Shown piece by piece: positions 16,954 through 25,293 of a stretch of 38,925 bases of DNA. Under the pieces are notes generated by a model. The model was given only the letters and a program-made list of their open reading frames with translations. It did no database searches and was not told where the DNA came from. A program made the position numbers and the translations under genes. The stretch comes from Pseudomonadota bacterium (GTDB taxonomy: Bacteria > Pseudomonadota > Alphaproteobacteria > Caulobacterales > Caulobacteraceae), in NCBI GenBank assembly GCA_963205025.1, contig CAUJHO010000040.1, positions 1-38,925 on the forward strand. The letters are read 5' to 3'. Positions within the stretch are counted from its first letter, which is position 1. Every line of letters begins with the position of its first letter.

Positions 16954-18291
16954 CTAGGCGGCGTTCAGGGTTTCCTGGAACCGAACGGGCCGGCCCTGGG
17001 CCGTGTCGATCAACTCGCCGTCGCGCATGACGACGCGGCCGCGCACGATGGTGGCGACGGGAAAGCCCTGGACCTCCATGCCGTCAAACGGTGTCCAGCC
17101 GGACCGCGTGGCCATGTCGGCGTGACGAAGGGCCCGTCGGGCCTTGAGATCGACCAGCGTCAGGTCCCCGTCCCAGCCCTCGGCCATGCGGCCCTTGCCG
17201 GCGATCTGGAACACGCGCTGGGCCCCCGCCGACGTCAGGTCGACAAGCCGCTCCAGCGACAGCCGGCCCTCAGCGACATGGTTGAGCATGACGGGCAACA
17301 AGGTCTGGACGCCTGGCATCCCGGATGGCGAGGCCGGATAGGGCCGGGCCTTCTCCTCCAGCGTATGGGGCGCATGGTCCGAGCCGATGACGTCGGCAAC
17401 GCCCTGGGCGATGCCGTCCCACAGCCCCTGAACGTGCCGGCGCTCGCGGATCGGCGGGTTCATCTGGGCCAAGCCCTGCAGCCGCTCATAGGCCTCCGGT
17501 GCCTCCAGCGTCAGGTGCTGGGGCGTGAACTCGACCGTCGCCACATCCTTGTGATCGGCCAGAAAGGCGACCTCCTCGGCGGTGGTGACGTGCAACACAT
17601 GGATCCGTTTGCCCAGGTTTTCCGCCAGTCCGACCAGCCGCCGCGTCGACCTGAAGGCGGCTTCGGCATCGCGGACCTCCGGGTGGCTGGTCCAGTCGCC
17701 GGTTCGCGCCAGGCCCCGACGTTCCGCCAGCCGGAACTCGTCCTCGGAATGGAAGGTGGCCCGGCGATGGACGTTCTTCAGCACCGCCTCGACGCCCGCG
17801 TCGTCGGCAATCAGCAGCGACCCCGTCGAGGCCCCCATGAAGACCTTGACCCCACAGCACCCCGGCAGACGCTCAAGCTCTCCCAAATACGCGACATTCT
17901 CCATCGTTCCGCCGATGTAGAAGGCGTGGTCGCACCACATCCGGTCGCGCGCCCGCGCCAGCTTGTCGGCCAGGGTCGACGGGTCCGTCGTGGTCGGCTC
18001 GGTATTGGGCATCTCGAAGACCGCCACCACGCCACCGAGCGCAGCCGCCCGGCTTCCGGTTTCGAGGTCTTCCTTCCACTCCAGGCCGGGTTCGCGGAAA
18101 TGAACCTGAGTGTCGATCACACCCGGCATCACCAGCAGGCCGGTCGCATCGACGACCTCGCCCGCCGAGGCCTGACCGAGGTTGCCGATCCTCAGGATGC
18201 GACCGTCCTTGATCCCCACATCGCCTAGGCCACGCCCGGCGTGATTGATGATCTCGCCGCCCCGCACGATCAGATCATAGGTCTCAGCCAT
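16954..18291 (-). CDS. Dihydroorotase-like amidohydrolase, with Gln replacing the first metal His
   Basis: This 445-residue protein aligns with class I dihydroorotases/allantoinases: GVIDTQVHFREPG (~57-69), VKVFMGASTGSL with the Lys that is usually carboxylated, ATFHSEDEF, HVLHVTTAEE, MNPPIRE, IGSDHAPHTLEEK and a C-terminal amidohydrolase barrel cap. The first metal motif is normally H-x-H; here it is QVH (Gln62, His64). All other ligands look present. I recall this QVH form in a set of alphaproteobacterial 'dihydroorotase' annotations, so it may be a family trait. It could be a pyrimidine-pathway enzyme, or a distinct amidohydrolase. The start (ATG 18291) overlaps the GT9 gene by 8 bases. 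Confidence 0.82.
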   Translation of the reverse strand: MAETYDLIVRGGEIINHAGRGLGDVGIKDGRILRIGNLGQASAGEVVDATGLLVMPGVIDTQVHFREPGLEWKEDLETGSRAAALGGVVAVFEMPNTEPTTTDPSTLADKLARARDRMWCDHAFYIGGTMENVAYLGELERLPGCCGVKVFMGASTGSLLIADDAGVEAVLKNVHRRATFHSEDEFRLAERRGLARTGDWTSHPEVRDAEAAFRSTRRLVGLAENLGKRIHVLHVTTAEEVAFLADHKDVATVEFTPQHLTLEAPEAYERLQGLAQMNPPIRERRHVQGLWDGIAQGVADVIGSDHAPHTLEEKARPYPASPSGMPGVQTLLPVMLNHVAEGRLSLERLVDLTSAGAQRVFQIAGKGRMAEGWDGDLTLVDLKARRALRHADMATRSGWTPFDGMEVQGFPVATIVRGRVVMRDGELIDTAQGRPVRFQETLNAA

Positions 18292-19264
18292 GGGCCGGCT
18301 CCAGGACGGGACGCTCGGTCGCCTGAAACAGCCCCCGCGCGGCTGTGATCACCGGCTCAATCGGCACATCCATCATGTGCTGAATATGCTGGTTCAGACC
18401 CGGATCAATGGCGCGGAACTCGTCCAGGGATCGCGAGCCGCGAACCGCCACGCCCGTCCACGGGCGGGTCACGATCTCATCCGAGGGGCCATAGATACCG
18501 ACGGCGGGCACGCCGACCGCCACGGCCAGCTGGGTCCAGATCGAGTCACCGCCGACAAACAGGCGCGCGTGCCGAAGGGCTGCGGCGGTTTCCAGAAAAT
18601 CCAGCTTGCCCTGAAGCTCGATGACCCGGTCGCGAGATACCGCGAAACGGATGGTGTGGGCCGCGTCGCGGTCTTCGGCGGTGCCGACCAGCATGAGCCG
18701 GCCTCCCGCCATCGGGCCGCCCTCGCCCAGCAGAGACGCCGCCACCTTGGTGAACCGCTCGGACGGCCAGCGTTTGCCGATCCAGTCCACCCCGGGGCCG
18801 ACGGCCAGGATCGGCTCGGGGCGATCCCCGACCCGGGCGTCGGCAGCGGCCAGAACCTCGTCTCCGAAGAACAGTCGCGGTGCGACGGGCGCATCCATCC
18901 TGAGAACCTGGGACGCCGCCTCCACGGCATGACGCGGCTTTTCCGACGGCGTCCAGATAGCCCGCCGCTCGCGCTTGAGCCAACTCGACAGCTTGGAGCC
19001 GCGCATATCGACGACGACACCCCAGCGCCTGCCCTTCAGGCGATCCCACAGCTTCAGCCAGTCCGCGGTGCTGTCACCAGGAAGCACCAGCAACCGGTCT
19101 AGCCCTGGCGTATCGCGAAACAGAGGCGCGCTTTCGGTCGATCCGACCACCGTAATGCGCGCCCGCGGGGCCTCAGCGACCATCTGGGCCAGCACACCGG
19201 ACGACAGGACAGCGGCCGCCGGATCGGCTTCGGCAATGTACAGGATGGTCAGAAGGCCGGACAT
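18284..19264 (-). CDS. Glycosyltransferase family 9 (heptosyltransferase-like)
   Basis: This 326-residue GT9 protein resembles the ADP-heptose:LPS heptosyltransferases: a Rossmann-like start (LLTILYIAEADPAAAVLSSG), central ILAVGPGVDWIGKRWPSERF, then VGTAEDRDAA, and the donor-binding end LRHARLFVGGDSIWTQLAVA with GVPAVGIYGPSDE. It probably transfers a sugar to lipopolysaccharide core or a related glycan, but the donor and acceptor cannot be read from the sequence. ATG 19264 has AGAGG five bases upstream. Its 3' end overlaps the dihydroorotase-like gene by 8 bases, and the GNAT gene ends 16 bases upstream, so these genes form one transcription unit. Confidence 0.85.
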   Translation of the reverse strand: MSGLLTILYIAEADPAAAVLSSGVLAQMVAEAPRARITVVGSTESAPLFRDTPGLDRLLVLPGDSTADWLKLWDRLKGRRWGVVVDMRGSKLSSWLKRERRAIWTPSEKPRHAVEAASQVLRMDAPVAPRLFFGDEVLAAADARVGDRPEPILAVGPGVDWIGKRWPSERFTKVAASLLGEGGPMAGGRLMLVGTAEDRDAAHTIRFAVSRDRVIELQGKLDFLETAAALRHARLFVGGDSIWTQLAVAVGVPAVGIYGPSDEIVTRPWTGVAVRGSRSLDEFRAIDPGLNQHIQHMMDVPIEPVITAARGLFQATERPVLEPAHG

Positions 19265-19280
19265 ACGGACCTCTTAAACC

Positions 19281-19796
19281 CTAAAACGGCTGAGTCGTCG
19301 CTAGGGAAGCCGTCCCGCTGAAGTCGCGGGCCATATAGACCGAGCCGGAGCCATATCGCGCGATCTTGGCGGCCAGTGCCGGCGGCATCGCGACCGGGCC
19401 CCATCCGCGCTGTGCCCAGAACGGAGCCGCCCCGGGCACCGCCACCAGTTCCGAACGACGGATATCGGGATGCGCCGCGCGGCACGCCACCAGAAGCCCG
19501 TCGCCCAGTCCCTGCCCGCGCGCCCAGGGCGCGACCGACAGATCATGGATGTACCAGACGTCGCCCTCGGCGCTTTCAAGGCAGGTGTCCGGGGCCGGTG
19601 GGGCCATGGATACCCACGGATGGCTCAGCAAATAGCCGGCCAGCTGACCCTCGATCTCCACGGCCCAGCACCCGTCCGGCGCGGCGGTGATCCGGCTGGC
19701 GAAGGCCGCCTCCCCGTCGCGTATCGCGGGCGGGTAGCATTCGGCCTGGATGGCAAGGGCCTGAGAGAGGTCGGCCAGGGTCAGGGGGCGGATCAC
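19281..19796 (-). CDS. GNAT family N-acetyltransferase
   Basis: I start this 171-residue protein at GTG 19796, which overlaps the stop of the acyl-CoA dehydrogenase gene by four bases (GTGA); the longer open frame to 19898 is inside that gene. The acetyl-CoA site is seen as [19 protein letters not shown] (R-G-Q-G-L-G), then [17 protein letters not shown]. The acceptor substrate is unknown. It sits between the acyl-CoA dehydrogenase and the GT9 gene. Confidence 0.85.
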   Translation of the reverse strand: MIRPLTLADLSQALAIQAECYPPAIRDGEAAFASRITAAPDGCWAVEIEGQLAGYLLSHPWVSMAPPAPDTCLESAEGDVWYIHDLSVAPWARGQGLGDGLLVACRAAHPDIRRSELVAVPGAAPFWAQRGWGPVAMPPALAAKIARYGSGSVYMARDFSGTASLATTQPF

Positions 19797-20956
19797 CCGC
19801 CCAGCAGCTCCCGACCGATGAGGAAGCGACGGATTTCGTTGGTGCCCGCCCCGATGTCGTAGAGCTTGGCATCGCGGACCAGCCGCTCGACGGGCCATTC
19901 CTTGGTATAGCCGGCACCGCCGAGGGCCTGGACGGCCTCCAAGCTGACCTTCACCGCATTCTCGCTGGCCAGCAGGATCGCCCCGGCGGCGTCATAGCGT
20001 GTGGTCAGGCCAGCATCACAGGCTCGCGCCACCTGATAGACATAGGCCCGGGCCGAGTTCAGGGCGACGTACATATCCGCCACCTTGCCCTGCATCAGCT
20101 GGAACGAGCCGATAGCCTTGCCGAACTGCTTGCGGTCGCGAACGTAGGGCAGCACCACATCCAGCGCCGCCTGCATGATGCCCAACGGCCCGCCCGACAG
20201 CACCGTACGCTCATAGTCCAGGCCGCTCATCAGCACGCCCGCGCCGCCGCCGACGGGGCCCATGACGTTGTCCTCCGGCACTTCGCAGTCTTCGAACACC
20301 AGCTCGGCGGTATCGGACCCGCGCATCCCCATCTTGTCGAGCTTCTTGGAGACGCTGAAGCCCTTCATGCCCTTTTCGATCAGGAAGGTGGTGACGCCGC
20401 CATTGCCGTCACCGGTGCGGGCATAGACCACCAGGGTGTCGGCCGTCGGCGAGTTGGTGATCCAGAACTTGGTGCCGTTCAGGATATAGCGGTCGCCCTT
20501 CTTCTCGGCGCGGGTCCGCATCGACATGACGTCAGAACCCGATCCGGCCTCTGACATGGCCAGCGATCCCAGATGCTCGCCCGAAATCAGCTTGGGCAGG
20601 TATTTCTGCTTTTGCTCCGGGGTGCCCCAGCGTCGGATCTGATTGACGCACAGGTTGGAGTGCGCGCCGTAGCTCAGGCCGATCGAGGCCGAGGCACGCG
20701 ACACCTCTTCCATCGCCACGACATGTTCGAGATAGCCTAGGCCCAGGCCGCCGAACTCCTCGTCCACGGTGATGCCATGCAGGCCCAACTCGCCCATCTC
20801 GGGCCACAAGTCGCGGGCGAACTCGTTTTTCTCGTCGATCTCGGCGGCGCGCGGGGCGAGCCGGTCGGCCGCCCAGCGCCAGGTGGTGTCGCGAATGGCG
20901 TCAGCGGTCTCGCCGAGGCCGAATTCCATGGATTGGGGGGCGTTGGGAATGCTCAT
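19793..20956 (-). CDS. ivd: Isovaleryl-CoA dehydrogenase
   Basis: This 387-residue acyl-CoA dehydrogenase uses FAD to oxidise acyl-CoA. The usual catalytic Glu near the C-terminus is replaced ([12 protein letters not shown], no Glu at the first position of the medium-chain EGT motif). Instead Glu249 in [14 protein letters not shown] occupies the position used by isovaleryl-CoA dehydrogenase. The start carries [19 protein letters not shown], also typical. IVD acts in leucine breakdown, making 3-methylcrotonyl-CoA. The methylcrotonyl-CoA carboxylase genes that often follow are not in this window. ATG 20956 is 38 bases past the spmX stop. The reading is reliable to subfamily. Confidence 0.9.
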   Translation of the reverse strand: MSIPNAPQSMEFGLGETADAIRDTTWRWAADRLAPRAAEIDEKNEFARDLWPEMGELGLHGITVDEEFGGLGLGYLEHVVAMEEVSRASASIGLSYGAHSNLCVNQIRRWGTPEQKQKYLPKLISGEHLGSLAMSEAGSGSDVMSMRTRAEKKGDRYILNGTKFWITNSPTADTLVVYARTGDGNGGVTTFLIEKGMKGFSVSKKLDKMGMRGSDTAELVFEDCEVPEDNVMGPVGGGAGVLMSGLDYERTVLSGGPLGIMQAALDVVLPYVRDRKQFGKAIGSFQLMQGKVADMYVALNSARAYVYQVARACDAGLTTRYDAAGAILLASENAVKVSLEAVQALGGAGYTKEWPVERLVRDAKLYDIGAGTNEIRRFLIGRELLGG

Positions 20957-20994
20957 CCGGTCGAGTTAGCACCCGTCCGCCGCGCACGGAAGCA

Positions 20995-22485
20995 CTAGGT
21001 CTCTTCGGGCCCGCCCAGGCGCTTGAACAGGTTGTAGGCCCCGATCCAGACGCAGACCACGCCAATCGCCACCAGCACCCAGGAGATCGCGGTCTTCTCA
21101 TCAAAGGTTCCCGGCGCGATTGCGTCCTGCCCGGCCATCTGGAAGCCCGCGATACCGAAGCCGAACGCCGCCAGTCCAACCAGGCTGGTCGTCACATAGG
21201 CCCCGGTGTCACTCCAGCGCGAGGTCCGGTCGGCCGTCTCGTCCTGGGGTTCGTAATAGATGACGGGGTCTCCCTCGTTCACGCCGGCCGCCTGGCCGGT
21301 CGGGTCGAACAGAGGGGCCTGGTCTTCCGGAACTTCGGCAGCCTCAATCGTCGGGGCGGGCTCCAGCACCGGAGCCCGAGGTTCACCGGCGACCTCAGGC
21401 GGCGGCGTCAGGATCAACACCAGCGGCGGCTCGTCGATCTGGGCCCCGATCGGAGGCGCATCCATAAGGCCGGTGGTCTCATCTTCCGGCTGCGGCACAT
21501 TCGCCGCGTTCGGCTCGCCCTGCGGGCCAGCCGCGTTCAAGGGGGAGAAGGGCGCAATCGGAACCGACGAGTAGGCGCGCGCCGGCGAGGCGTCCTCTGC
21601 CAGGTTGACAGGCACCGGCGGCTCGGCCGCATGGTCGTCCGAAACGCGCAGGCCAGCTCCGAAGGTGGACAGGCCGTCCGCTACCTCCGGGGTCTCGCCG
21701 GTCGGAGCGGCCTCGGTGTCGGCGTTACCCGCGGACGAGGGCCCGGTCTTGACTTCGGCCTGCTCAACGGGCTCGACGGCAGCCTCGCCGGTGTCGGGCC
21801 CGGCCGGCGCGAGCGGTTCGGCCAGCGGCACTTCCTCGACGGCCGGGACGGGAGCCGCCGCGTCTTCGTCGGCAACGACAGCCTCCTCGACCGGTGCATC
21901 CTCAACCAGGCGCACGCCCGCCTGCTCGCCGTCGAACGTCTCTTCGATAAGCGCCGGCGGTTCTGACGGCAGGGCCACCTGGGCCTGGGGGTCGATCTCG
22001 GGGCGAACCAGGTCGCTGGGGGCTGTGCGACCGTCGCGCCCCAGCATCAGGGCTTCCTCGGCCGAGCGACGCCGAACCAGGGCGTCGAGCACGACTCGGC
22101 GACCGTTGAAGGCACCGGCTCGCCAGATCGCCATGGCCAGGGCCGCCTCGGTCATACGCTCCTGATTGACCCGCTGCAGCACCTCCGACTGGCTGAAGGC
22201 CTCGATGCCGACGTTGAAGGCGAAACAGACCAGGGCATCGAACTGGTTTTGCGAAATCTCTGGAACGACACTGTCGTTGACGGCGGCGACGACCGGGATC
22301 AGGTCGTAGATCAGCAACGCCTCGGCATCACCGGCGGTGATCGTCGCCCCTTCGCGCGCATACTGGGTATGGCCGTGCCCCATGCTCCAGCGACCGTCGG
22401 ACAGGCGCACCGCCGTCAGGCGCAGGCCCTCAAACTCCTTCAGGAGGTCAAGGCCTTCACGAGACATCTTTAGGCGCGTTTGCAT
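20995..22485 (-). CDS. spmX: SpmX: muramidase-like cell-polarity protein with acidic linker and two C-terminal membrane helices
   Basis: The 496-residue protein starts at ATG 22485 (MQTRLKMSREGLDLLKEFEG); the frame stays open to a TTG at 22521. Residues 1-~155 are a GH24 (phage lysozyme) domain. Glu19 (T4 Glu11) is kept, but the T4 Asp20 position is Leu28 (EGLRLTAVRLSDG) and Thr26 is Ser34 (SMGHGH). The Leu substitution is the one I recall from SpmX, a co-opted and weakened lysozyme. Residues ~160-420 are low-complexity and rich in Glu, Ala and Pro. Two membrane helices lie at ~433-453 and ~464-487. In Caulobacter SpmX marks the stalked pole and recruits or activates the kinase DivJ. A GG-N10-GC element lies at 22547-22560. 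Confidence 0.93.
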   Translation of the reverse strand: MQTRLKMSREGLDLLKEFEGLRLTAVRLSDGRWSMGHGHTQYAREGATITAGDAEALLIYDLIPVVAAVNDSVVPEISQNQFDALVCFAFNVGIEAFSQSEVLQRVNQERMTEAALAMAIWRAGAFNGRRVVLDALVRRRSAEEALMLGRDGRTAPSDLVRPEIDPQAQVALPSEPPALIEETFDGEQAGVRLVEDAPVEEAVVADEDAAAPVPAVEEVPLAEPLAPAGPDTGEAAVEPVEQAEVKTGPSSAGNADTEAAPTGETPEVADGLSTFGAGLRVSDDHAAEPPVPVNLAEDASPARAYSSVPIAPFSPLNAAGPQGEPNAANVPQPEDETTGLMDAPPIGAQIDEPPLVLILTPPPEVAGEPRAPVLEPAPTIEAAEVPEDQAPLFDPTGQAAGVNEGDPVIYYEPQDETADRTSRWSDTGAYVTTSLVGLAAFGFGIAGFQMAGQDAIAPGTFDEKTAISWVLVAIGVVCVWIGAYNLFKRLGGPEET

Positions 22486-22545
22486 CTCGAATCCGTACGC
22501 GGCTGGTTCAAACCGGGACAAGCAGGCTCGCCCTGCAAGCGAACC

Positions 22546-22561
22546 CGCAAGGATCGGGCCG
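22546..22561 (-). promoter_or_regulatory. Candidate sigma-54 promoter of spmX
   Basis: Read on the minus strand, CGGCCCGATCCTTGCG has GG (22560-22559), ten bases, then GC (22548-22547), with TTGC before the -12 pair, close to the TGGCACR-N4-TTGCW consensus. Transcription would start about ten bases downstream, leaving about 50 bases of leader before ATG 22485. Caulobacter spmX is known to be controlled by sigma-54 with the activator TacA. Confidence 0.55.
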
Positions 22562-22581
22562 AATATTCAGGAATCAGAAAC

Positions 22582-23994
22582 CTAAAGCAGGATCAGGGTC
22601 GCCAGGCCCAGGAAGGCCAGGAACCCGATCGTATCGGTCACCCAGCTCACGAATACGGGCGAAGCCACCGCCGGGTCGCGGCCCAGCCGATCCAGGGCCA
22701 ACGGAGCCAGGGTCCCTGCCAGGGCCGCCGCGCACAGATTGATCATCACGGCCAGGCCGATGACCAGCGACAGCGACGAATCCCGGAACCACAGCCAGGT
22801 GACCGCCGCCAGCAGCAAGGCAATCGCCGCCCCGTTCAGCAGCCCCACCGCAATCTCACGCCGCAGGATTCGCCAGGCGTTGGCGGCCGACAACTCGCGC
22901 ATGGCCAGGGCCCGCACCGACACGGTCAGGGCCTGAGTGCCGGCGTTGCCACCGATGGACGCCACAACGGGCATCAGAACCGCCAGGGCCACCAACTGTT
23001 CGATCTGGGCCTGGAACAGACCAATCACCATCGAGGCGACCAGGGCGGTCCCCAGGTTGATGACGAGCCAGGGAATGCGCGACCGCACCACCTCGCCGAC
23101 ATCGGCATCGCGGCCGGCGTCCGTCACACCGGCCAGGGCCAACATGTCTTCCTGGTTTTCTTCCTGGATGATGTTGACGATGTCATCGACGGTGATCTGG
23201 CCGACCAGCCGCCCGCCGGAATCGATCACGGGGGCCGAGATCAGGTGGTACTTCTCGAAGATATAGGCGACCTCTTCCTGTTCCAGATCGACCGCGATCT
23301 CGGTGATCGGCTCCATCAGGTCGGTCAGGCGGACGTCGCGCTGGGCGCGCAACAGCCCTGACACCGGAATCGCCCCGACCGGCCGCTGGCCGGGGTCCAC
23401 GACATAGATGTCGAAGAACAACTCGGGCAGATCGTCGCCCTGCCCCCGCATATGGTCGATGGCGTGGCCGACGGTCCAGAACTGCGGGGCCGCCATGACC
23501 TCGCGCTGCATCAGACGACCGGCGGTATCTTCCTCGTAGGCCAGCGCCGTTTCCAGACTGGCCCGCTCGGCGTCCGGCATGGCGGCCAGAACGGCGCGGC
23601 GCTGGTCTTCCTCGAGATCCTCGACGATGCCGGTGGCGTCGTCGGAGTCGAGTTCCTGCAGGGCCTCGGCCAGGGCACCGGGGGCGATATTCTCAAGGAC
23701 GTCCTCGCGGACCCCGTCATCCAGCTCAGGAAGGGTCTCGGCCAGGACATCCGGCGGCAGCCAGGGCACGACCTCGTCGCGGTGCTCAGCCGACAGAAAG
23801 CCCAGCAGGTCGGCCACATCCGCCGGGTGCAGGGCCGCGACCAGTTCGCGCAGACGCATGCCGTCGCCGCGATCTGCCGCATCGACGACCATCTCCACAT
23901 ATTCGGAGGTCAGCGCGTAGTCCTCGCCCAGGGCGAGATCTTCCAGCAGGGCGGCTTTTTCAGCCTCGGACAGGTGGGCGGCGTCGCTGATCAT
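22582..23994 (-). CDS. mgtE: Magnesium transporter MgtE
   Basis: The 470-residue protein follows the MgtE order: an N-terminal superhelical domain (ELVAALHPADVADLLG, LEEDQRRAVLAAMPDAERAS), two CBS domains (RPVGAIPVSGLL; LVGQITVDDIVNIIQEENQ), and five C-terminal membrane helices with ASIGGNAGTQALTVSVRALA, the pore-lining motif, and WVTDTIGFLAFLGLATLILL. It forms a dimeric Mg2+ channel that closes when cytoplasmic Mg2+ is high. ATG 23994 has GGGGAGG six bases upstream. The tRNA-Leu gene lies just upstream on the same strand, and spmX follows downstream after ~95 bases. Confidence 0.96.
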   Translation of the reverse strand: MISDAAHLSEAEKAALLEDLALGEDYALTSEYVEMVVDAADRGDGMRLRELVAALHPADVADLLGFLSAEHRDEVVPWLPPDVLAETLPELDDGVREDVLENIAPGALAEALQELDSDDATGIVEDLEEDQRRAVLAAMPDAERASLETALAYEEDTAGRLMQREVMAAPQFWTVGHAIDHMRGQGDDLPELFFDIYVVDPGQRPVGAIPVSGLLRAQRDVRLTDLMEPITEIAVDLEQEEVAYIFEKYHLISAPVIDSGGRLVGQITVDDIVNIIQEENQEDMLALAGVTDAGRDADVGEVVRSRIPWLVINLGTALVASMVIGLFQAQIEQLVALAVLMPVVASIGGNAGTQALTVSVRALAMRELSAANAWRILRREIAVGLLNGAAIALLLAAVTWLWFRDSSLSLVIGLAVMINLCAAALAGTLAPLALDRLGRDPAVASPVFVSWVTDTIGFLAFLGLATLILL

Positions 23995-24024
23995 GCTCGC
24001 CTCCCCTTTTCAGCCGTTAAGGCG

Positions 24025-24043
24025 CGGCGACGTCTTGTCGCCG
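24025..24043 (-). terminator. Possible terminator hairpin after tRNA-Leu
   Basis: On the minus strand CGGCGAC-AAGAC-GTCGCCG forms a perfect 7-bp stem with a 5-nt loop, 8 bases after the tRNA 3' end. The following bases CGCCTTAA give only a weak U tract, so this could be a terminator or a processing signal ahead of mgtE. Confidence 0.45.
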
Positions 24044-24051
24044 ATTCTCGA

Positions 24052-24138
24052 TGGTGCGGTCGAGAAGACTCGAACTTCCACTCCGGTTAGGGAACAGCGA
24101 CCTCAACGCTGCGCGTCTACCAATTCCGCCACGACCGC
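24052..24138 (-). tRNA. tRNA-Leu (anticodon GAG)
   Basis: The 87-nt gene folds as a type II tRNA. Acceptor arms are GCGGTCG / CGACCGC with discriminator A and encoded CCA. The D arm is GGCGGAATTGGTAGACGC. The anticodon stem CAGCG / CGCTG closes the loop TTGAGGT, with GAG at 24104-24102 on the minus strand. There is a long variable arm, and the T arm has TTCGAGT. It reads CUC/CUU leucine codons. It is upstream of mgtE on the same strand. Confidence 0.95.
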
Positions 24139-24201
24139 TCGCATCGGAGCGCGGGGGAATAGCGGAGGCGGCGGGCCGGGGCAATAGCCAGTTGGCCGAG
24201 A

Positions 24202-24486
24202 TCAGGCCGCACCTGCCATGAACTCATAGACGTCGGCCGGTCCCGTCACGATGATGGCGATCCGGTCCTCGGAAATTGAGATTTCTCCGCGCGCCACCGG
24301 GTGATTGTTGGCCAGGATCCAGACCTCGTCGTTCTCGCCGACGTCGAGCGGAATGACGGCACCGCGCCCCATCCGCAGGAGTTGCTGCATGGGGATGTTG
24401 GACCGGCCCAGAACCACGGAAATCTCGACCTTGACGGCCGCAACCTGCGGACTGACCCCCTTTGGAAATGGGAGTGTGTTGGACAC
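24202..24486 (-). CDS. fliN: FliN-family flagellar motor switch (SpoA domain) protein
   Basis: This 94-residue protein starts at GTG 24486, with GAGGGG five bases upstream; longer frames up to 24582 are open but lack support. Its single SpoA domain reads AAVKVEISVVLGRSNIPMQQ, LLRMGRGAVIPLDVGENDEV, then NNHPVARGEI and a final DVYEFM. FliN makes the lower C-ring of the flagellar motor with FliM and FliG. The protein is short, since it lacks the variable N-terminal extension. It stands alone rather than in a fli operon, so a FliN paralogue cannot be excluded. It is divergent from lipB. A TTGA-N7-TTAA element at 24534-24548 may be a CtrA site. Confidence 0.8.
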   Translation of the reverse strand: MSNTLPFPKGVSPQVAAVKVEISVVLGRSNIPMQQLLRMGRGAVIPLDVGENDEVWILANNHPVARGEISISEDRIAIIVTGPADVYEFMAGAA

Positions 24487-24533
24487 CCGGACCCCTCGAC
24501 ACGCGACTGAACAGACACCGTGACCCATCAAGC

Positions 24534-24548
24534 TTGACGGCGAGTTAA
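24534..24548. promoter_or_regulatory. Possible CtrA box in the fliN-lipB intergenic region
   Basis: TTGA-CGGCGAG-TTAA (minus strand TTAA-CTCGCCG-TCAA) has the seven-base spacing of the CtrA consensus TTAA-N7-TTAA, with one mismatch. It is about 50 bases from the fliN start. CtrA controls early flagellar genes in Caulobacter. Confidence 0.35.
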
Positions 24549-24591
24549 GCCGCCGCTTGCGATCGGCGTGATCCGCGTCCACATCCGTCGA

Positions 24592-25293
24592 ATGGATACC
24601 GGCCTCGAAGTTCTGCAGCGCGACGACGCCCGGCCGGTCGGCTGGGCGGTTTCAACCTCGCCGGTGCCCTATCCGGAGGCAGTCGCCGCCATGGAGGCCC
24701 GGGCCGCCGCCATCGCTGACGGCACGGCGGGTGAACTGATCTGGCTGCTGGAACACCCGCCGCTGTACACTGCCGGTGTTTCGGCGAGGCCCGAAGACCT
24801 GCTCACACCGGGCTCGATCCCGGTATTCCAGACCGGTCGTGGGGGGCAGTTCACCTATCATGGACCGGGCCAACGCGTGGCCTATGTCATGCTCGACCTG
24901 AACCAGCGGGGCCGTGACGTCCGCCGGTTCGTACGCGGCCTGGAGGCCTGGATCATCGAGTCTCTGGATGCCTTCAACGTCGAGGCCGGCCCGCGCGAAG
25001 GTCGGGTCGGCGTCTGGGTCGAGCGGCGAGACGGCGGCATTGTGCACGAAGACAAGATTGCCGCCATCGGCGTCAAGATCCGCCGCTGGGTCAGCTTTCA
25101 TGGCATCAGCCTGAACGTCGAACCCGATCTTGGCCACTTTGACGGCATCGTGCCGTGCGGCATTCGCGAGCACGGGGTCACCAGCCTGGTCGATCTGGGC
25201 CGTCCGGTCACCATGGACGAGGCAGACACGGCCCTGCGGGCCGGCTTCGAGGGTGTTTTCGGACCTGTGATTCCGGCCGACCCGCCGCTCTAG
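24592..25293 (+). CDS. lipB: Octanoyl-[acyl carrier protein]:protein N-octanoyltransferase (lipoate synthesis)
   Basis: I prefer ATG 24592 (233 residues); an in-frame GTG at 24568 adds eight residues, and neither start has a clear ribosome-binding site. LipB signatures are [12 protein letters not shown], the acyl-thioester Cys189 in [14 protein letters not shown] and Lys162 in AAIGVKI. It transfers octanoyl from ACP to lipoyl domains of dehydrogenase complexes, before LipA adds sulfur. Its stop TAG is shared inside a CTAG with the stop of the opposing DUF805 gene, so the two overlap by four bases at 25290-25293. Confidence 0.95.
   Translation: MDTGLEVLQRDDARPVGWAVSTSPVPYPEAVAAMEARAAAIADGTAGELIWLLEHPPLYTAGVSARPEDLLTPGSIPVFQTGRGGQFTYHGPGQRVAYVMLDLNQRGRDVRRFVRGLEAWIIESLDAFNVEAGPREGRVGVWVERRDGGIVHEDKIAAIGVKIRRWVSFHGISLNVEPDLGHFDGIVPCGIREHGVTSLVDLGRPVTMDEADTALRAGFEGVFGPVIPADPPL

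Noticed and set aside
22480..23361. Plus-strand open frame over mgtE and the spmX start
   Set aside because: It is antisense to mgtE, Gln/His/Arg/Asp-rich, and has no family motif.
24052..24138. tRNA-Leu as an integration site for a mobile element
   Set aside because: No integrase gene or duplicated 3' tRNA end is visible within the window.
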